Below, piece after piece: positions 37,891 to 60,382 of a stretch of 64,000 bases of DNA (the stretch's first letter is position 1; every line of letters starts with the position of its first letter). The notes beneath the pieces were generated by a model. That model was not told where the DNA came from. It saw nothing but the letters and a program-made list of their open reading frames with translations, and searched no databases. A program made the translations under genes and the position numbers. Origin of the DNA: Chrysaora quinquecirrha (taxonomy: Eukaryota > Cnidaria > Scyphozoa > Semaeostomeae > Pelagiidae). The stretch covers positions 538,705-602,704 of the forward strand of contig JACTAT010000001.1 in assembly GCA_014526335.1 (NCBI GenBank), read 5' to 3'.

Positions 37891-38962
37891 TCTGGTGTGC
37901 AATTTTGTGAAGTAAGAGGCAGTAGTACGGTTTTGTTTAGAACTTTAGGCCTTTTGTAGTTTGTGTAGTCCAAAAAGGCTTCCGTAGATCCTGAAGCAAC
38001 GGACGGTACACCAAGATTCTCATTAATGAAATAAAATTGTTTGAACGTTTGAATTTGAATATTTATTTTTTTTCCTTACTGATTGATGTTAATTATCTCT
38101 CTCTTTTATCTTGCTTCAAATTCACAGCTTTAATTTGTCTGTCTTGCACGCCATATTGTTTCACCACAAATAGACTTGTTACACGAGTAACAATTGTGTC
38201 GCAATTCTTGGTTACAAAAACATACGAAAATCTAATTTGTGCAAGAATGTTTTGCTGCTACACAGGCGCTTCAAGTTGCTCCGCAGCAACGACACGTAGT
38301 TTTACAGCTTTTGCAGAAATGTTGAATGTTTTATGGTTTCCAGACCCTGCCAAACACTCACTCACTAACAGAGTAGACTGGTGACGACGAAAGCCTCGTT
38401 TTTCCAGTTTGAGCTGCCTCTCTGCAACAACAACTTAAAGAGGTGGTAGCTATAGGACTCATCTAATAAGTCTACGAACAGACTCACAGGTTACCTTATC
38501 TAACATCGTACACATGACGCAACGGACCTGGTTAATAATCAAACATCCTTACAGGTCCTTGTCGTTTTAAGTAGCGTGAGTTTTAAACGGCTGTCCTTAT
38601 AAGTAACACGATCTGATAAACCTACGGGTAGGTTTAATCTTAACTACGTTTTTGACAAGCAAGGAACACTCTCAGGTGGTAGTTTATCTAACACCTTGCA
38701 TTATTGATCTATTGCTTGTACCAACCATGTGTTTTCTCAGTTTGTCAATCGATAAATATGATAATAACTAATCATATATAATGAATAATGAAACAAAAAG
38801 GTTTCTAATGCTATTTTCACATAAAAAGTAAAATTGTTTTGCAAAACCATCCTGTTTAAGTTTTTTCGTAATAATTTATGTCTCAAATTTAGGGTCTATT
38901 CTGGGGTTGGTTGTAGCTACTTCGCATTATGTGAACCACAAACCGTGTTTGTCTCCATCTTG

Positions 38963-39132
38963 AAGGTGCCGTGGCATCGTGGTGTAATCCAGCTGACTCG
39001 TGATGTCGGAGCGCAGTGTGGTCAGGGTTTGAGCCCAGCCACGATGGCGTCACAGCCAGGGTCTAGGTCCTGATAAGTTAACCTACTACTGAGATCTTAG
39101 CGACTGGCGCTAAAGCGTCATTTCACCTTCAC
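38963..39132 (+). repeat. SINE family A (duplicate of 23750)
   Basis: Same insertion as in copy A, part of the near-identical block 37890-39890. Confidence 0.8.
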
Positions 39133-40142
39133 CATATGTTGTTAGCAATTAGCTCCTTATCCTCTCTGCGCATCTAGAAAAGCCAATAGCTCAACAATTC
39201 ATTTCGGTTAAAGTGTTTATAAAAAAAGAGAGACTTTGCTTACGCTGCCAGGGGTGTGTATTTGAAAAAACTTGAGTACTATATGCGTAAATATAAATGG
39301 CACTTTTAAAGAGGTAACATAGCTGAAACGCAAGGCAAAATGAGAGGACATAGCAAAAAAAGCCAAACTATAATATTATACTCAACGTTTGTATTTAGGG
39401 GGTATTTAAGGGGCTACCTATCGAATTTGTTGGAAATGAATCGCCTTCAAATTTGATACAGCTTGGCGAATTTGAGACACAGCATGACCTTACTGTGCTG
39501 CATGTTATTTTCGTTTCCCTCGCAAAAGCAAATTAATCAACTGTTCTCAGTTCCTTTCATTAAGGCTCAAAATGATAAAATCTGCATCTTCGAAAACAGT
39601 ATTAATCAAAACCTTTCCCATTTCATTGTTTCTCTTAATTCAAACATGTTCATGTGTTCAATGCAGGTGTTGTGCTATTAACTATTCAGGTTCTTATTTA
39701 TACACAACGTTTCGCAGTGCATTCATTCTAAAGAAGCAAAACCTGTTTTGTTCTCTCAGCTTTCAAGGAAATGCTTTATATCAACCAGTACCAGATTGCT
39801 CAGCTTGTCTCCAAGCGACCAGCTAGACGCGGTCTTTGATTCGCTTCCAGTCTCTCCGCAACTGATCAACGCCATACATGAAGATACACACTCAATATGT
39901 CTACCATTTTCCAGAAAAATTTTGTGTGGACCTCTTTGAAAAGGTCTATTGTGTTTGCGGTTCTCCTGTGGAGCTTCATAAGGGCAACAGGAAACACTGC
40001 CTGTCATGAAGTTTTTGAATGCTCAAGGGTACTGTTTGCTGCAGCTCATCTCAGAACACTGTTGCAAGCAATGTTTAAGTAAAATAATTATCATGGAACA
40101 AGGGCTTTACTGCCATTTGAAACGTTTTCTATTTTTTTGCAG

Positions 40143-50714
<10,572 letters not shown>

Positions 50715-50981
50715 GTAGGTGACTTTTTTTGAGCCCGAACATCCCGCAGATAAAGTGCAGATTATCCCGCAGCAAACAAATAAGTTTTGATAAGGTTATC
50801 GAGTCCTCTTCCTAGCGGTTTTATCTGTGTGGTTCTTGATATTGGCGGGAAAAAGAGTCACATAGTGTATCTTTAACTCACTTTTGCGACGATATACTAT
50901 TCATCATAGCCAATAGAATAAACACTGATAAAACCGTGTTTATTCTGTTGACTATGTATTCACTGAATTGACGAAACAAGC

Positions 50982-51397
50982 CAACCTCGTCCCCAGGCCC
51001 CAAATCGAGTTTCCTCGAATCTCAACCGTCAAATCGATTTGGGCCCTGGTACCGGCCACAAAGTCTGCCAAAATACTGGCAATTTTGGCCTAGGCATAAA
51101 AACAAGATGTAGATTCCGAAAGCAGATGTTCTTAGAAAGGAAATGCAAATAATTTCATTGATAACTGTAAGGCAAGATACAATATCTCATGTAGCATCAT
51201 TTTTTGGTTTTTATAGATGTTTTTTTACATAGTTTTCGGCCTATTTTTGTGTGAAATCTTGAAGAAACTGTGACGTCACTTAAATTATCTATTGTTTGAA
51301 CAGCCAATCAAATTGTGAATAGATAAGGCCGATACCAGGGTCGAATATGGACAGCGGAGTTTCACGTAGAGGCCTATTCACCCTGGGGACGAGGTTG
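50982..51397. repeat. TIR element with 9-bp target duplication
   Basis: Ends CAACCTCGTCCCCAGG and CCTGGGGACGAGGTTG are perfect inverses. GAAACAAGC is duplicated at 50973-50981 and 51398-51406. A 9-bp duplication fits Mutator-like elements (hAT would give 8). No coding sequence. Confidence 0.8.
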
Positions 51398-51722
51398 GAA
51401 ACAAGCCTGTTCAAAACCTGATGAGAATAATTTCACCTCGGGGTAGGGAGGGTAACTAAACCTAGTTTTACGTGGGACTTCCCATTTTGGTTAAGATTTA
51501 GACCAATAATTTCGCACTGTCTTAAAATGTGACCCATAACTCCGCAAACATAATGAAAACTATGCCCGTAAGTCTGGATGGCAAGGAGAACTTTTTAAGA
51601 AGCAAGAAAATCATCAAATAACTTGATACCTTGATCAAACTATTTAAAGAGACGATAGACGTCCAAAGAATGCACTGTAGCTTGCTTCAATCAATCTGGA
51701 TTACAAACAAATTGTTTTACTA

Positions 51723-52083
51723 CACACTTTTTTATAAGAATACAGTCTATAAGAATATTTAGGCTCAAAATTGCTGAAATTTAAGCATTATTTAAGAATA
51801 ATCTGAGGCTCAAGCTTGACGAGGATCATTTTTATTTCTGTGCGTTTTTTACACTGTACAATAAGTGTGATTGTCAGGCTACTGTATTTGTTTTGAAATG
51901 CATACATCCTGTCTGACTCTTTGATACAGTAACTCTTTTTATTAATGTCAGCCATCCATCTATGGCACCATGAGAATTAACGATTAGGAATAATTTAAGA
52001 ATATTTTCAGGCTCAAAATCGAATAAGCTTAAGAGTAATCGAGGCTCGGCAAAAAATAAGGTATTCTTATGAAAAAAAGTGTG
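51723..52083. repeat. TIR element, CACAC..TATAAG family
   Basis: Left CACACTTTTTTATAAGAATA, right TATTCTTATGAAAAAAAGTGTG, with TA at both sides. It has inner repeats of AATATTTAGGCTCAAAATTG type. Confidence 0.8.
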
Positions 52084-52555
52084 TATGAAGCGTTTGTCCC
52101 TAATGCAAGCGAAGTCAGTAAAATTCAAACTTTTTCCATGTGTACGCACTGAAAAACTATATTTTACTAAAACTGCAGTCTCGAGACTTGAAAAAGGAAT
52201 TTTATTCTCAAGAAAAGATTTTTAGCAGAGTTGATCCTAGGTAGACAGATTCTATCACAAAATCACACAGGAGAAAAAATATGCTGTCATTCATCCACCC
52301 GGATGGCTTCACTTTATTTACGTAATTTTAGTGTCCGCACTCAAGTTATCAGGGGGTCATCTATAAAACTCAAGAATATTGTGCAAATCTATTGGAATTC
52401 ATGTTTTCTTGTACGTTGTATTTGATGCAGACTGAATTGTAGAAACTTTGGCCAGGCATAAGGTCTTGATATTTAAAACATGATTTGACAAAGAAGAGGG
52501 GATTCAGAAGAAACTATTATTGATATGTGATATTTCGGGACAAAAATAAAGGATA

Positions 52556-52952
52556 CACGTTTTTTTTAATAAGAAACCGGTTTATAAGAAACCTAGAACT
52601 AGACACCCGAAAAGTTAAGAAACTTCAGAACTAGGAGGAAGAAGTTAAGAAACTGTACAAATTTTTGCGTCCGTTTTCCAACATACTGATTCACATTTGT
52701 GGAGGTAGTAATTACTTCTCAAGCATTTTCATGCGGTTTCTCGCACCAGCGTGGCTAATTCCGTGCGATTTCTCGCATCTGTAAGCAATACTGTATCCCG
52801 TGTATCTCACAGAAGGTTTTTCGTCGTTTTTACTGAAATTTATTTCAATTAATTAAGAAACTGTCAAGAAACTTTTAGATTTAAAATTGGGCCAAAAATT
52901 AAGAAACTTTCAGAACTAGGCCCCGAGCTAGGTTTCTTATAAGAAAAACGTG
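52556..52952. repeat. TIR element, CACG..TAAGAAACC family
   Basis: Left CACGTTTTTTTTAATAAGAA, right TTCTTATAAGAAAAACGTG, with TA at both sides. The interior repeats TTAAGAAACTTTCAGAACTAG-like stretches. Confidence 0.8.
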
Positions 52953-52959
52953 TATACGA

Positions 52960-53870
52960 GGTATTTTTTGTCAAATTTTGGGGTAAAAGGGAGAAAAAAT
53001 AAATGAATAAGGGGTATGCTAAGAAAGATTATGGGGGATATTAGATATTATGACCCCCCTAATGAGGCCTTCATTATCACACAGTATGGCATCTTGGGTT
53101 GTTCCTGACAAACATTTCTTTTTTAGGATAACTAGTAAAATTCTACTTATTTTCTTAAATTCCCTCCCATTTTCATGCTTAAATGTTGTGAATCTGTTCT
53201 TGGTTCTTCAGTTTCTTATCAGGTCTGCGCAGCTGGAAGCGATCTTTCAATACCTTTGTATTAGTTTCATTCCTTTCTATCAACCAAGGACTTTTCCTTT
53301 TACATGACGTGTGAAATTTCTACATCTGCTAAAAAGCTGTTTAACCGTCGGTCAACGTAAGCTATATATTCGCACCTTAGCAGCGATCATCAGCCTTTCT
53401 CGCTGTTTTGATCAGCAGATGGCCTTCACGTTGATCATCAATTTCGCAATTTCTTGAATCTTTAATGCACTTTTATCTCCACCTCTTGGCATATTGAGCC
53501 AGTCGATATATATTAGAGTTTTTGCTAATGTTTTAGTTGTCTTGTCGTGCTGTTACCATCCCACGCAATAATCATATTATCGTATAGGCCTAGTCGTACC
53601 TGAGTAGCGTTCTTTGAACAAATGACTATTCTAATGTCTAAATAGCTTCTTTTTCGTGGTGTGAGGTGAATAATGATTGCGCAATGCAAGCTCTTAGGAT
53701 TGTAAATTGCGAGAACGCCTGGTATGCCTCTGTTCTCCTACCAAATTACTTTGAGCAGCTGAAGTCTTTTACCAACTTCGGGGAATTTCATTTAGCTATT
53801 CACTACTTTCGTTATTGCTTCTTTGCGTTGTGTTTCGGAACAAAAATGGTGTGATTTCCTTTGCATTCAG
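52960..53870. other. No gene recognised
   Basis: AT-rich sequence with only short open frames. No splice-bounded conserved exon, and no end of the CRK C-terminal SH3, was found here. Confidence 0.4.
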
Positions 53871-53876
53871 TAATTT

Positions 53877-54145
53877 GGTCTCGGTGGCGCAGTGGTTAGC
53901 GTGCAGGACTGTCACCGAAGTTTAGGTGGTGTGGTGTTGTGGGTTCGAGGCATGGTCTTTCCACCTGTGATTGCAGAGATAACAACCTACGGCAAGTCGT
54001 TGAGCGAATTTCCCTTTCTCCACCCAGTATAAATGGGTACCTGGTCGGTAGTTATGAGTGTCCTGTGCGTCTGCACCCTGCTATATGCTAATGCATCCAG
54101 ACCAGGGCTAAAGTATAAAGGCGTTTTAGTTGTTCTGGACAGTAT
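53877..54145 (+). repeat. tRNA-derived SINE
   Basis: Begins GGTCTCGGTGGCGCAGTGG, where TGGCGCAGTGGTTAGCGTG is A-box-like, with the B box GGTTCGAGGC near 53942. The body contains AGTATAAATGGGTACCTGG and a further GTCCTGTGCGTCTGCACCC. It is independent of family A. Confidence 0.75.
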
Positions 54146-54334
54146 TAACCTTACCTTTTGGACTTGAAAATGACTTTTTTTGAGTGTGTGAAGGGACATT
54201 CTGTTGTAACTTTCAACATTGCTTTCTCCTGTGTTGCGACGAGCTGACCTATCTCCCTTTAGAATTTTGCTTGAAGTCTTCTTTCTCCTTGTGCTCATTT
54301 GGAACATCGATTTTTCGATAGTGAAGCATTCAGC

Positions 54335-54440
54335 CCTGGGCAAACGATCAAACATTGTTTGTCAAACATTTGATATTTGCTTTATGATCAATGTTTGAGT
54401 ATATGACCCCGCCACGAAACATTGCTCGGCAAATAGACTT
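54335..54440. repeat. GGCCCTGGC-family fragment
   Basis: GCCCTGGGCAAACGATCAAAC and TTTGTCAAACATTTGATATTTGC match one end of 59692-59974. The other end is missing. Confidence 0.55.
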
Positions 54441-54471
54441 TGATTAGCTATGGTTTTGAAAACTTCTGGAG

Positions 54472-54715
54472 TGGGTGGCCAAGCTTCTCAGTCAGTTCTC
54501 GTTAGACAGCTGAAGTTAAGCTTGGTCGTGTGAGGTCAGCATCTGGATGGGTGACTTTCCAGATGGATGACTAAACAACTCACTCTGCCGTCCTTCGGAA
54601 GGGACGTTAAACTAGGGGTCCCATGCCTGGATGTGGCATGCATAGTAGGCCTAAATTAGCTGAAAAAGCTAGAAATAACAGCCTACTCAAAATAAAGTAA
54701 CAACAACAACAACAC
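54472..54715 (+). repeat. 5S rRNA-like SINE
   Basis: Independent copy of the family at 17331, with GGATGGGTGACTTTCC and CTTCGGAAGGGACGTTAAAC, ending in (CAA)n. Confidence 0.75.
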
Positions 54716-54719
54716 AGAT

Positions 54720-56660
54720 ATTTTTATATGCTTTATTAGTTTTTGCTGTTTTCCGTAAGGCTCTAGGCCAAGGTATAATGCTATAAGGAATAGGGCTTAT
54801 AAGGGGGCTCATAGCCCCCCACAAATTGCGAGCTGTAGCTACATTTAGGCCCTGGTGAAGCGATCAGTTTTTCAAACATCTGATATTTGCTTGTCATACA
54901 AAGGGCTTGTTCTTCTGAACCTCCAAAACCTTCCCAATTTTAAACGAAGAAAGCTTCCAAAATCAGAATCCATGATATAAAAAACAGGAATTTAGAAAAT
55001 CGGAAACTTTTTTCAAAAGTTTTGTTCCAAACGCCAGTCAACATTCGCGCCAAATTTCTTGCTTGCCTCGTCCCTAGACCCATTCGTGGATTGTCTCTAG
55101 ACTCACGACAACGAGTCTCTAGTTTACGCTCCCCTTATTTCGAGCGAAGTAGTGGGACTTATGTAGTGAGTCTAGATTGTCGCCTGGCAATTTGTAAAAT
55201 TGCAGTCTCGTTCGAATTTTTATCTCCCGAAATCTGCCGAAATCTCCCGAAAGACTCGGCAACTTTCTGCTTTTGATGGCAGAACGTTTTGGAGAGCTCC
55301 AAAACCTGCCGTTTTCAGAAGAATGGCTTCGAAAAACACGCATTCTGAAGAAAGAAGGCTACCGAAAAAAGAATTGGTTTAGAAGAACACGCCCTGAGAT
55401 TTGCCTACGGACTGAAGGCGTTTTATTATGCCATGTCCATATTTGTCTCCCTTGCGAGCATGCCCAGTCATCCCAGGTTCAGCCATTTGTACAAGTCAAC
55501 ATGAAAAGACATTTTTGAGTTTGAGAGCAAAAAATGTCTTAAAATACATTTATTTCTTCAAGGTTTAGTCTTTAAAGTTAAGCTAAGGAAAACGAAAAAT
55601 ATTTTTATTTCTACGTGCTTTTTCGACAAAGCATTACTGATTATCTGATTGTAAAATTAATCGACAAATTTTACATTTATATCTGTTTTAACCTAAGCGT
55701 AACAACATCGGATATTCGTAATATAATCTGTATCAAATACCCCCGTCTTTTCAATGAACATGCACTGATTTCCAGTATGATGTAGCCGTTCGGCAGGGGT
55801 TGTTTGTATAGCATGATTTTCCAATTTTTTTAATTTTGCACTTTATGTTAAACAACCGTCTCTGTAAACTTTTGATCAATGAAGTCTAACAAGATATAAT
55901 CTTTCATAGCCACGTGTATGGTTTCTAACGCGGTTTCCATGGACCGCTTCTGGCGCAGTTTTCAGAAAGCGTACTTCTATTCATCCACGAAGCAGTTAAG
56001 GTCTAGCTAAACTAGGAGACGATTGATGTCCCCTCGGTGTCTCCCAGTTTAGCCACCTCGGAAACTTTGTCTCGCGCGACAAAATTTATAGCAAGAGACA
56101 CACAAATGTTTCTGGGAAACAACCTGCACCTTTTGCAATAAGCTTACTAAAGCTCCTTCTTGAAATTTGACAACGTTAGTCAGTTTTCTCGGTCAACTCC
56201 CTTTTAATTTTCAAACTTTTCATCGAAAGGATTCGACACCGTGAACACTAGAAACCTGAAAGTCTGGCTTAAAACTAGAATATTAAGGTGCTGAATTCGA
56301 ATCCGAAGTCAAGCTTTTGTACGAAGAAAGTTTCATGAATTTGAAAACGAAGCTCTTAAAAGGTGTACAAATTAGACGTGTCCGCTTTATAGAGGTGTCC
56401 GCTAAAAGAGTTGACTATACACAGACATTTCAGGGACTTATGCTTTCACTAGATACTACTGCTGCTGTGACGCATTCTGCGCATGTTGTCACAGCGCTCT
56501 CGACTTTACCACAACTCCCCCACGTGTCCCTGTTTTGTGCCAGCTGGGTGGCTCTATTTGTTGTTACATAGATTTAGTTCTTTATTGTCCTTCTCAATTG
56601 TTGAAAGCCATGTTGTTTTTTGGCCTCCATTTATTTTTTACACTTTGCGTTGGGCTGCTT
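54720..56660. other. No gene recognised
   Basis: Repeat-like patches only. GAGCTCCAAAACCTGCC and related words near 54920 and 55290 pair in part, and AGTTTAGCCACCTCGGAAACTTTG near 56045 also appears near 22370. These suggest decayed transposons. Confidence 0.4.
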
Positions 56661-56664
56661 GTAA

Positions 56665-56888
56665 AGGCCCATTTCCACTTCGTTCGCATTCGCTGTTCGC
56701 TAACGAATTTGCAATTCGCCGCTCGCTTGCCAACAGAATACGGACTTCGTGATCAATTTTGGCGATAAAAAAAGTAAAACTTTTGCGAAAGCTTTAGCTT
56801 GACTTGCAGCGGAAATCAAAATCGCTTCGCGTTTGCCATTTTTTGATGGCTAGCGAACAGCGAATGCGAACGAAGTTGAAATGGGCCT
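56665..56888. repeat. 224-bp TIR element with TAA duplication
   Basis: Left AGGCCCATTTCCACTTCGTT and right AACGAAGTTGAAATGGGCCT, a terminal repeat of about 37 bp containing GCATTCGCTGTTCGC. TAA flanks both sides (56662-56664, 56889-56891). Fits PIF/Harbinger-like small elements. Confidence 0.8.
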
Positions 56889-57379
56889 TAAGTCTATTTT
56901 CGCCGTAGTCTCCTGGGGTAGTCTGTAGCAGCGTATAGGCCTCTTTTTCTGATTTTGTCGCTCCGCTTTTCTTGTTTGGTCTTATTGTACAGTTTTTTGT
57001 CAGACCATTTTTGGCTTTCACTGAGGCGTTTCAAAGTCTGTTAAATATAGTAACTACGTAATTTGTATCATAATAGATTTTCGCAGCTCGTCGGCGGAAA
57101 GAAAAAGTCGATTTCAGCGCAGGTGGCTCAAGGGCTACCTGCTCTGAAACGTCACTTATTTCTCTTATATTCAGCTGACTGAGGGAATTCGCCTAAGTGT
57201 CTCAACGTGCAACAGTTAGCAGATCGAATTAATTCTCATCTCTCAGAGATTCATTCAAAATCACAAAAAGAGCAAAGACTGAGGACAGTTTACAGTTTGC
57301 GTCTGGCTGTACACTATAATTTCAAAGCCTAGTGTGTTTGCTGTTGATCTTGAACAAAGTTTTGTTGATAAACCTAAAC

Positions 57380-58426
57380 ATGGGCACTGGCGTTTCAAGA
57401 AGGCAAGTTTTCGATAGCAAAATACCATCAGTATTGGCTAATAATCTCTCGGGTTCGTCAATCGAGTCGCAGATAGCGGCAGAATCCAAACGAAGACAGT
57501 TTCTAATGAAAATACTCTGCCTCGGTGCGTCTAATTCAGGTAAAAGCACCGTTCTGAAGCAAATGAGACTTATTCACTTGGATGGATTCAGCAACGAGGA
57601 GAAGGCTGTTTACAGAGATGCAATGTTGCATTCATTTGTCAATTCAGTGCATGAGCTATTGCAGAAATTACCCGAAGATGAGGCATTTGGACTGAGAAAA
57701 ATCGTCGATACCCTGGTGAACTGTACTATCCAACAACTGAAGAATGACAAGGATTTTCTGGACACTACTGTCTCATATCTAAGATCAAACGCTGGGAAAC
57801 GGCTCCTAACAAAGCTACATAAAAGTGAGCCATGTCGGGATTTTATATCGTATTTCTTAAATCGTATCGAAAGTGTGGAGAGCTTCTCAGAACTTGACCC
57901 AACAACAGACGATATACTAAGGGTGCGTATACAAACAACCGGTGTTGTATACACACAGTTCAATTTCAAGGGCGCTCAGTTTTGTATGATCGATGTCGGA
58001 GGCCAGAAATCTGAGCGAAGGAAATGGATACATCTTTTTGACGATGTAAAAGCTATCTTCTATGTTGTTGACATCAGTGATTTTAGCACGCTCAACGAAA
58101 GCTTCGAATTATTCGGTGAGATATGCCGAACAGAAAGCCTCAGGTTTGCTAGTATTATCCTGTTCTTTAACAAAGTCGATATTTTCCGTCAGAAAGATGA
58201 TCTTTACAAGATCTCGCAGTGTTTTCCTGAATTCAAAGACACTGGAAGCGTAGCTGATGCTGGCCAGTTTCTGAAAAAACTTTTTGAAGATCAACACAAA
58301 GAGATATCGACACAAGTGTACTCCTTCTTCACATGTGCAACGGATACTAATAACATTGACCGGACATTCGGTGCCTGCACTGATATTATCTTGAAAAATA
58401 GTCTGACTGCCGCAGGACTCTACTAA
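57380..58426 (+). CDS. Divergent G-protein alpha subunit, intronless
   Basis: 348 residues from ATG 57380. Upstream in-frame codons start at 57332, but MGTGVS gives the usual myristoylation-type N-terminus, so I chose this start. Family signatures: P-loop GASNSGKST (about 49-57, where most have GAGESGKST), switch I ILRVRIQTTG with the conserved Arg and Thr, DVGGQKSERRKWIHLF (about 205, catalytic Gln kept), NKVD (about 264, usually NKKD or NKQD), TCATDT (about 318). The C-terminus TAAGLY lacks the Cys modified by pertussis toxin in Gi/o. It should relay signals from seven-helix receptors at the plasma membrane. No introns are present although other genes here are intron-rich, so it may be a retrocopy. 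The frame is fully open. It does not clearly belong to Gs, Gi, Gq or G12. Confidence 0.88.
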   Translation: MGTGVSRRQVFDSKIPSVLANNLSGSSIESQIAAESKRRQFLMKILCLGASNSGKSTVLKQMRLIHLDGFSNEEKAVYRDAMLHSFVNSVHELLQKLPEDEAFGLRKIVDTLVNCTIQQLKNDKDFLDTTVSYLRSNAGKRLLTKLHKSEPCRDFISYFLNRIESVESFSELDPTTDDILRVRIQTTGVVYTQFNFKGAQFCMIDVGGQKSERRKWIHLFDDVKAIFYVVDISDFSTLNESFELFGEICRTESLRFASIILFFNKVDIFRQKDDLYKISQCFPEFKDTGSVADAGQFLKKLFEDQHKEISTQVYSFFTCATDTNNIDRTFGACTDIILKNSLTAAGLY

Positions 58427-58549
58427 CTGATGCTCTCTTTATGGACTATCGTGAAAATTAGTTAAAAGCTCTCCTTATTGACCAATTAAGACGTTCTGTT
58501 GCCTAACATGGTACTTTCTCCCCCTTGGCTGAATACGCTTTTTCGGACT

Positions 58550-58672
58550 TTTAATCGAGACCTCGACCCTGGCTGTGACGCTACCGTGGCTTGGCTCGAA
58601 CCCTGACCACATTGAGCTCTTGACACCACGAGTCAGCTGGGTTACACCACGGCGCCACAGCACTTTCACCCA
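58550..58672 (-). repeat. SINE family A, partial
   Basis: Reverse orientation, from TCGAGACCTCGACCCTGGCTG to CACGGCGCCACAGCAC on the plus strand, just after the G-alpha gene. The ends are truncated. Confidence 0.75.
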
Positions 58673-59389
58673 TTTGAGATCTGCTTGTCAAACACGGTGT
58701 TTGACCGTAAGAAAAGCGGGAGTATTTCAGAGGGGGGTGAAATACTGGATATTTAAAGCAACTTTGAGGATTTGCCCTGGGTCGAGTTGTTTGTTAAGTT
58801 TCAGTTTAAATCACAAAGTTATCATTTCTGGAACTCTGGTAGAACTTAGCTACTATTAATCAAGCCAATCAGGTATTGGGAAATTGGAGGAAAATATGTT
58901 AAGTCTGAAGTTCTTCGAGAGTTCTAGTAGTCTTTTTAGATCAGTCATTTTCTAGGGTTTTTTTACGGGAGATTTGTACAGCGGGATTTGGATATCGTAT
59001 AATGCTAGAAAATCAGTCTTGCACTGCTCGTGTGAAGGGACACTGTTGCTACTTGAATTCTAAATCATGTAAACTGTGAAAGACAATAATATTTGCACTC
59101 TATCTTAAATTTGTGAAGTAACTTGTATATTAAACAAGGGGCTGGTCCCCAGATGTTCAATCTCTGTCTATAAATCTATAGATTGTATCTAACAGGTTGT
59201 GCTGCGTTAAATCTTTACCCCGATTCCCCAATTTAAAAGCACGTGCGCCTGTGTTCGGATAAAAGTGCGGTGTGCTCATACTGAAAAAGGTTTTGTCGTT
59301 TTACAGAAGTCAGGAATTAAGGAATTAAGGTTTTTAACTACTATTTTCGAGACTCTTATAGCGTGATCGGTTCTGGCGGGACAGGTTTC

Positions 59390-59475
59390 TTGTCCCGGGT
59401 CCCTCCTGAGTCCCAGATTTTAGGTCCTACTTGCGTCCCAAATCCCACCTGAGTCCCACGTCCCAGGTCCCTCCT
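59390..59475. repeat. GGTCCCTCCTGAGTCCCA short tandem repeat
   Basis: Several imperfect units of GTCCCACCTGAGTCCCA type, about 20 bp each. Confidence 0.55.
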
Positions 59476-59691
59476 GCGACCTGGATCATCAAATTCCGGT
59501 ATGCTGGTTTTCCATTGATAAGCGTGCACGCCTTCAGGGTTTCGTCGCAACTGAACCCTCGTCAATTTCCCAACATTCCGTGTTGCTAATTGTCGGAGAT
59601 GGAGTGCTATCTTGCATATTATCCAAGTGTTGAAGTTTTTAGTTTGCAACAGTGTTTCGCTAAGAAATTTAATAAGAACAATTCAGAGTAA

Positions 59692-59974
59692 GGCCCTGGC
59701 CAAACGATCAAACATTGTTTGTCTAACATTTGAGATTTGCTTGTCAAGCAAAATGTTTGACCGTTTGGCCACGTCCAAAACCATTGCTCGTGCAACATTT
59801 TTTAGCGCGCGTCAAGCAAAAAATGTTTTTTAAGTTTTTCAAAAACATCATGCGACAAATTTTGTTACTTTTGCTTGTTAAGCAATGTTTTCGGACGTGG
59901 CCAAACGGTCAAACATTTGTTGTACAGAAAATTTAAAATGTTGGACCAACAATGTTTGATCTTTGGCCAGGGCC
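59692..59974. repeat. 283-bp TIR element, GGCCCTGGCCAAA family
   Basis: Left GGCCCTGGCCAAACGATCAA, right TTGATCTTTGGCCAGGGCC (inverse), with TAA at both sides (59689-59691, 59975-59977). Inner inverted words CAAACATTGTTTG and CAAAATGTTTGACC make most of it foldable. Best preserved member of a family with fragments at 4104, 12270, 28620, 54335 and 63425. Confidence 0.8.
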
Positions 59975-60382
59975 TAAGTTCGGATTGTTTATCTGCAAGA
60001 AACTTACGCTTTTTTTAGCTGAACACCTGCAAGTGAGCAAAACAGGCAATTTTTATTTGTTTACGCAATTTAAGGATCCATACAGCTACTTACACACTAT
60101 TCTTATATTCTACAATTTTTTTAAAATCTTCGATTCTGAGTCTAAAATTATTCTAGAATCATTCTTAAGCCACACCATGTTTGAAGTCGCTTAATGATTG
60201 AGAAAATGTTCAGCTCTTTGCTACCGTCTTCGCAGAAATGAAAAACACGAAAAGCTGCAATGTCGCAACATACATTTTTTTGAATAAACAAATAACTAGT
60301 CAATAAGCAACTAGGGCTGAGATTTTGTTAAGCGTTTCACTTAAGATAGTTTTCTTTAATATGCCGAAACGTGGACAAACAG

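Larger units (their letters stand above)
25172..39890. repeat. Segmental duplication, copy B
   Basis: Direct repeat of 8660-24690, about 1.3 kb shorter overall. It carries its own transposon insertions (26425, 30412, 33859), its own microsatellite lengths, a deletion of about 0.8 kb at 37458 and a scrambled patch at 37490-37890. Confidence 0.95.

Noticed and set aside
39897..40082. Missing N-terminal SH2 exon of CRK
   Set aside because: The frame starting MSTIFQKNFVW has no SH2 features such as the FLVRDS motif.
50715..57300. Last exon of CRK (end of the C-terminal SH3)
   Set aside because: I looked for the WEG..G..G.FP pattern in forward frames and did not find it. It may lie in a later region or outside the window.
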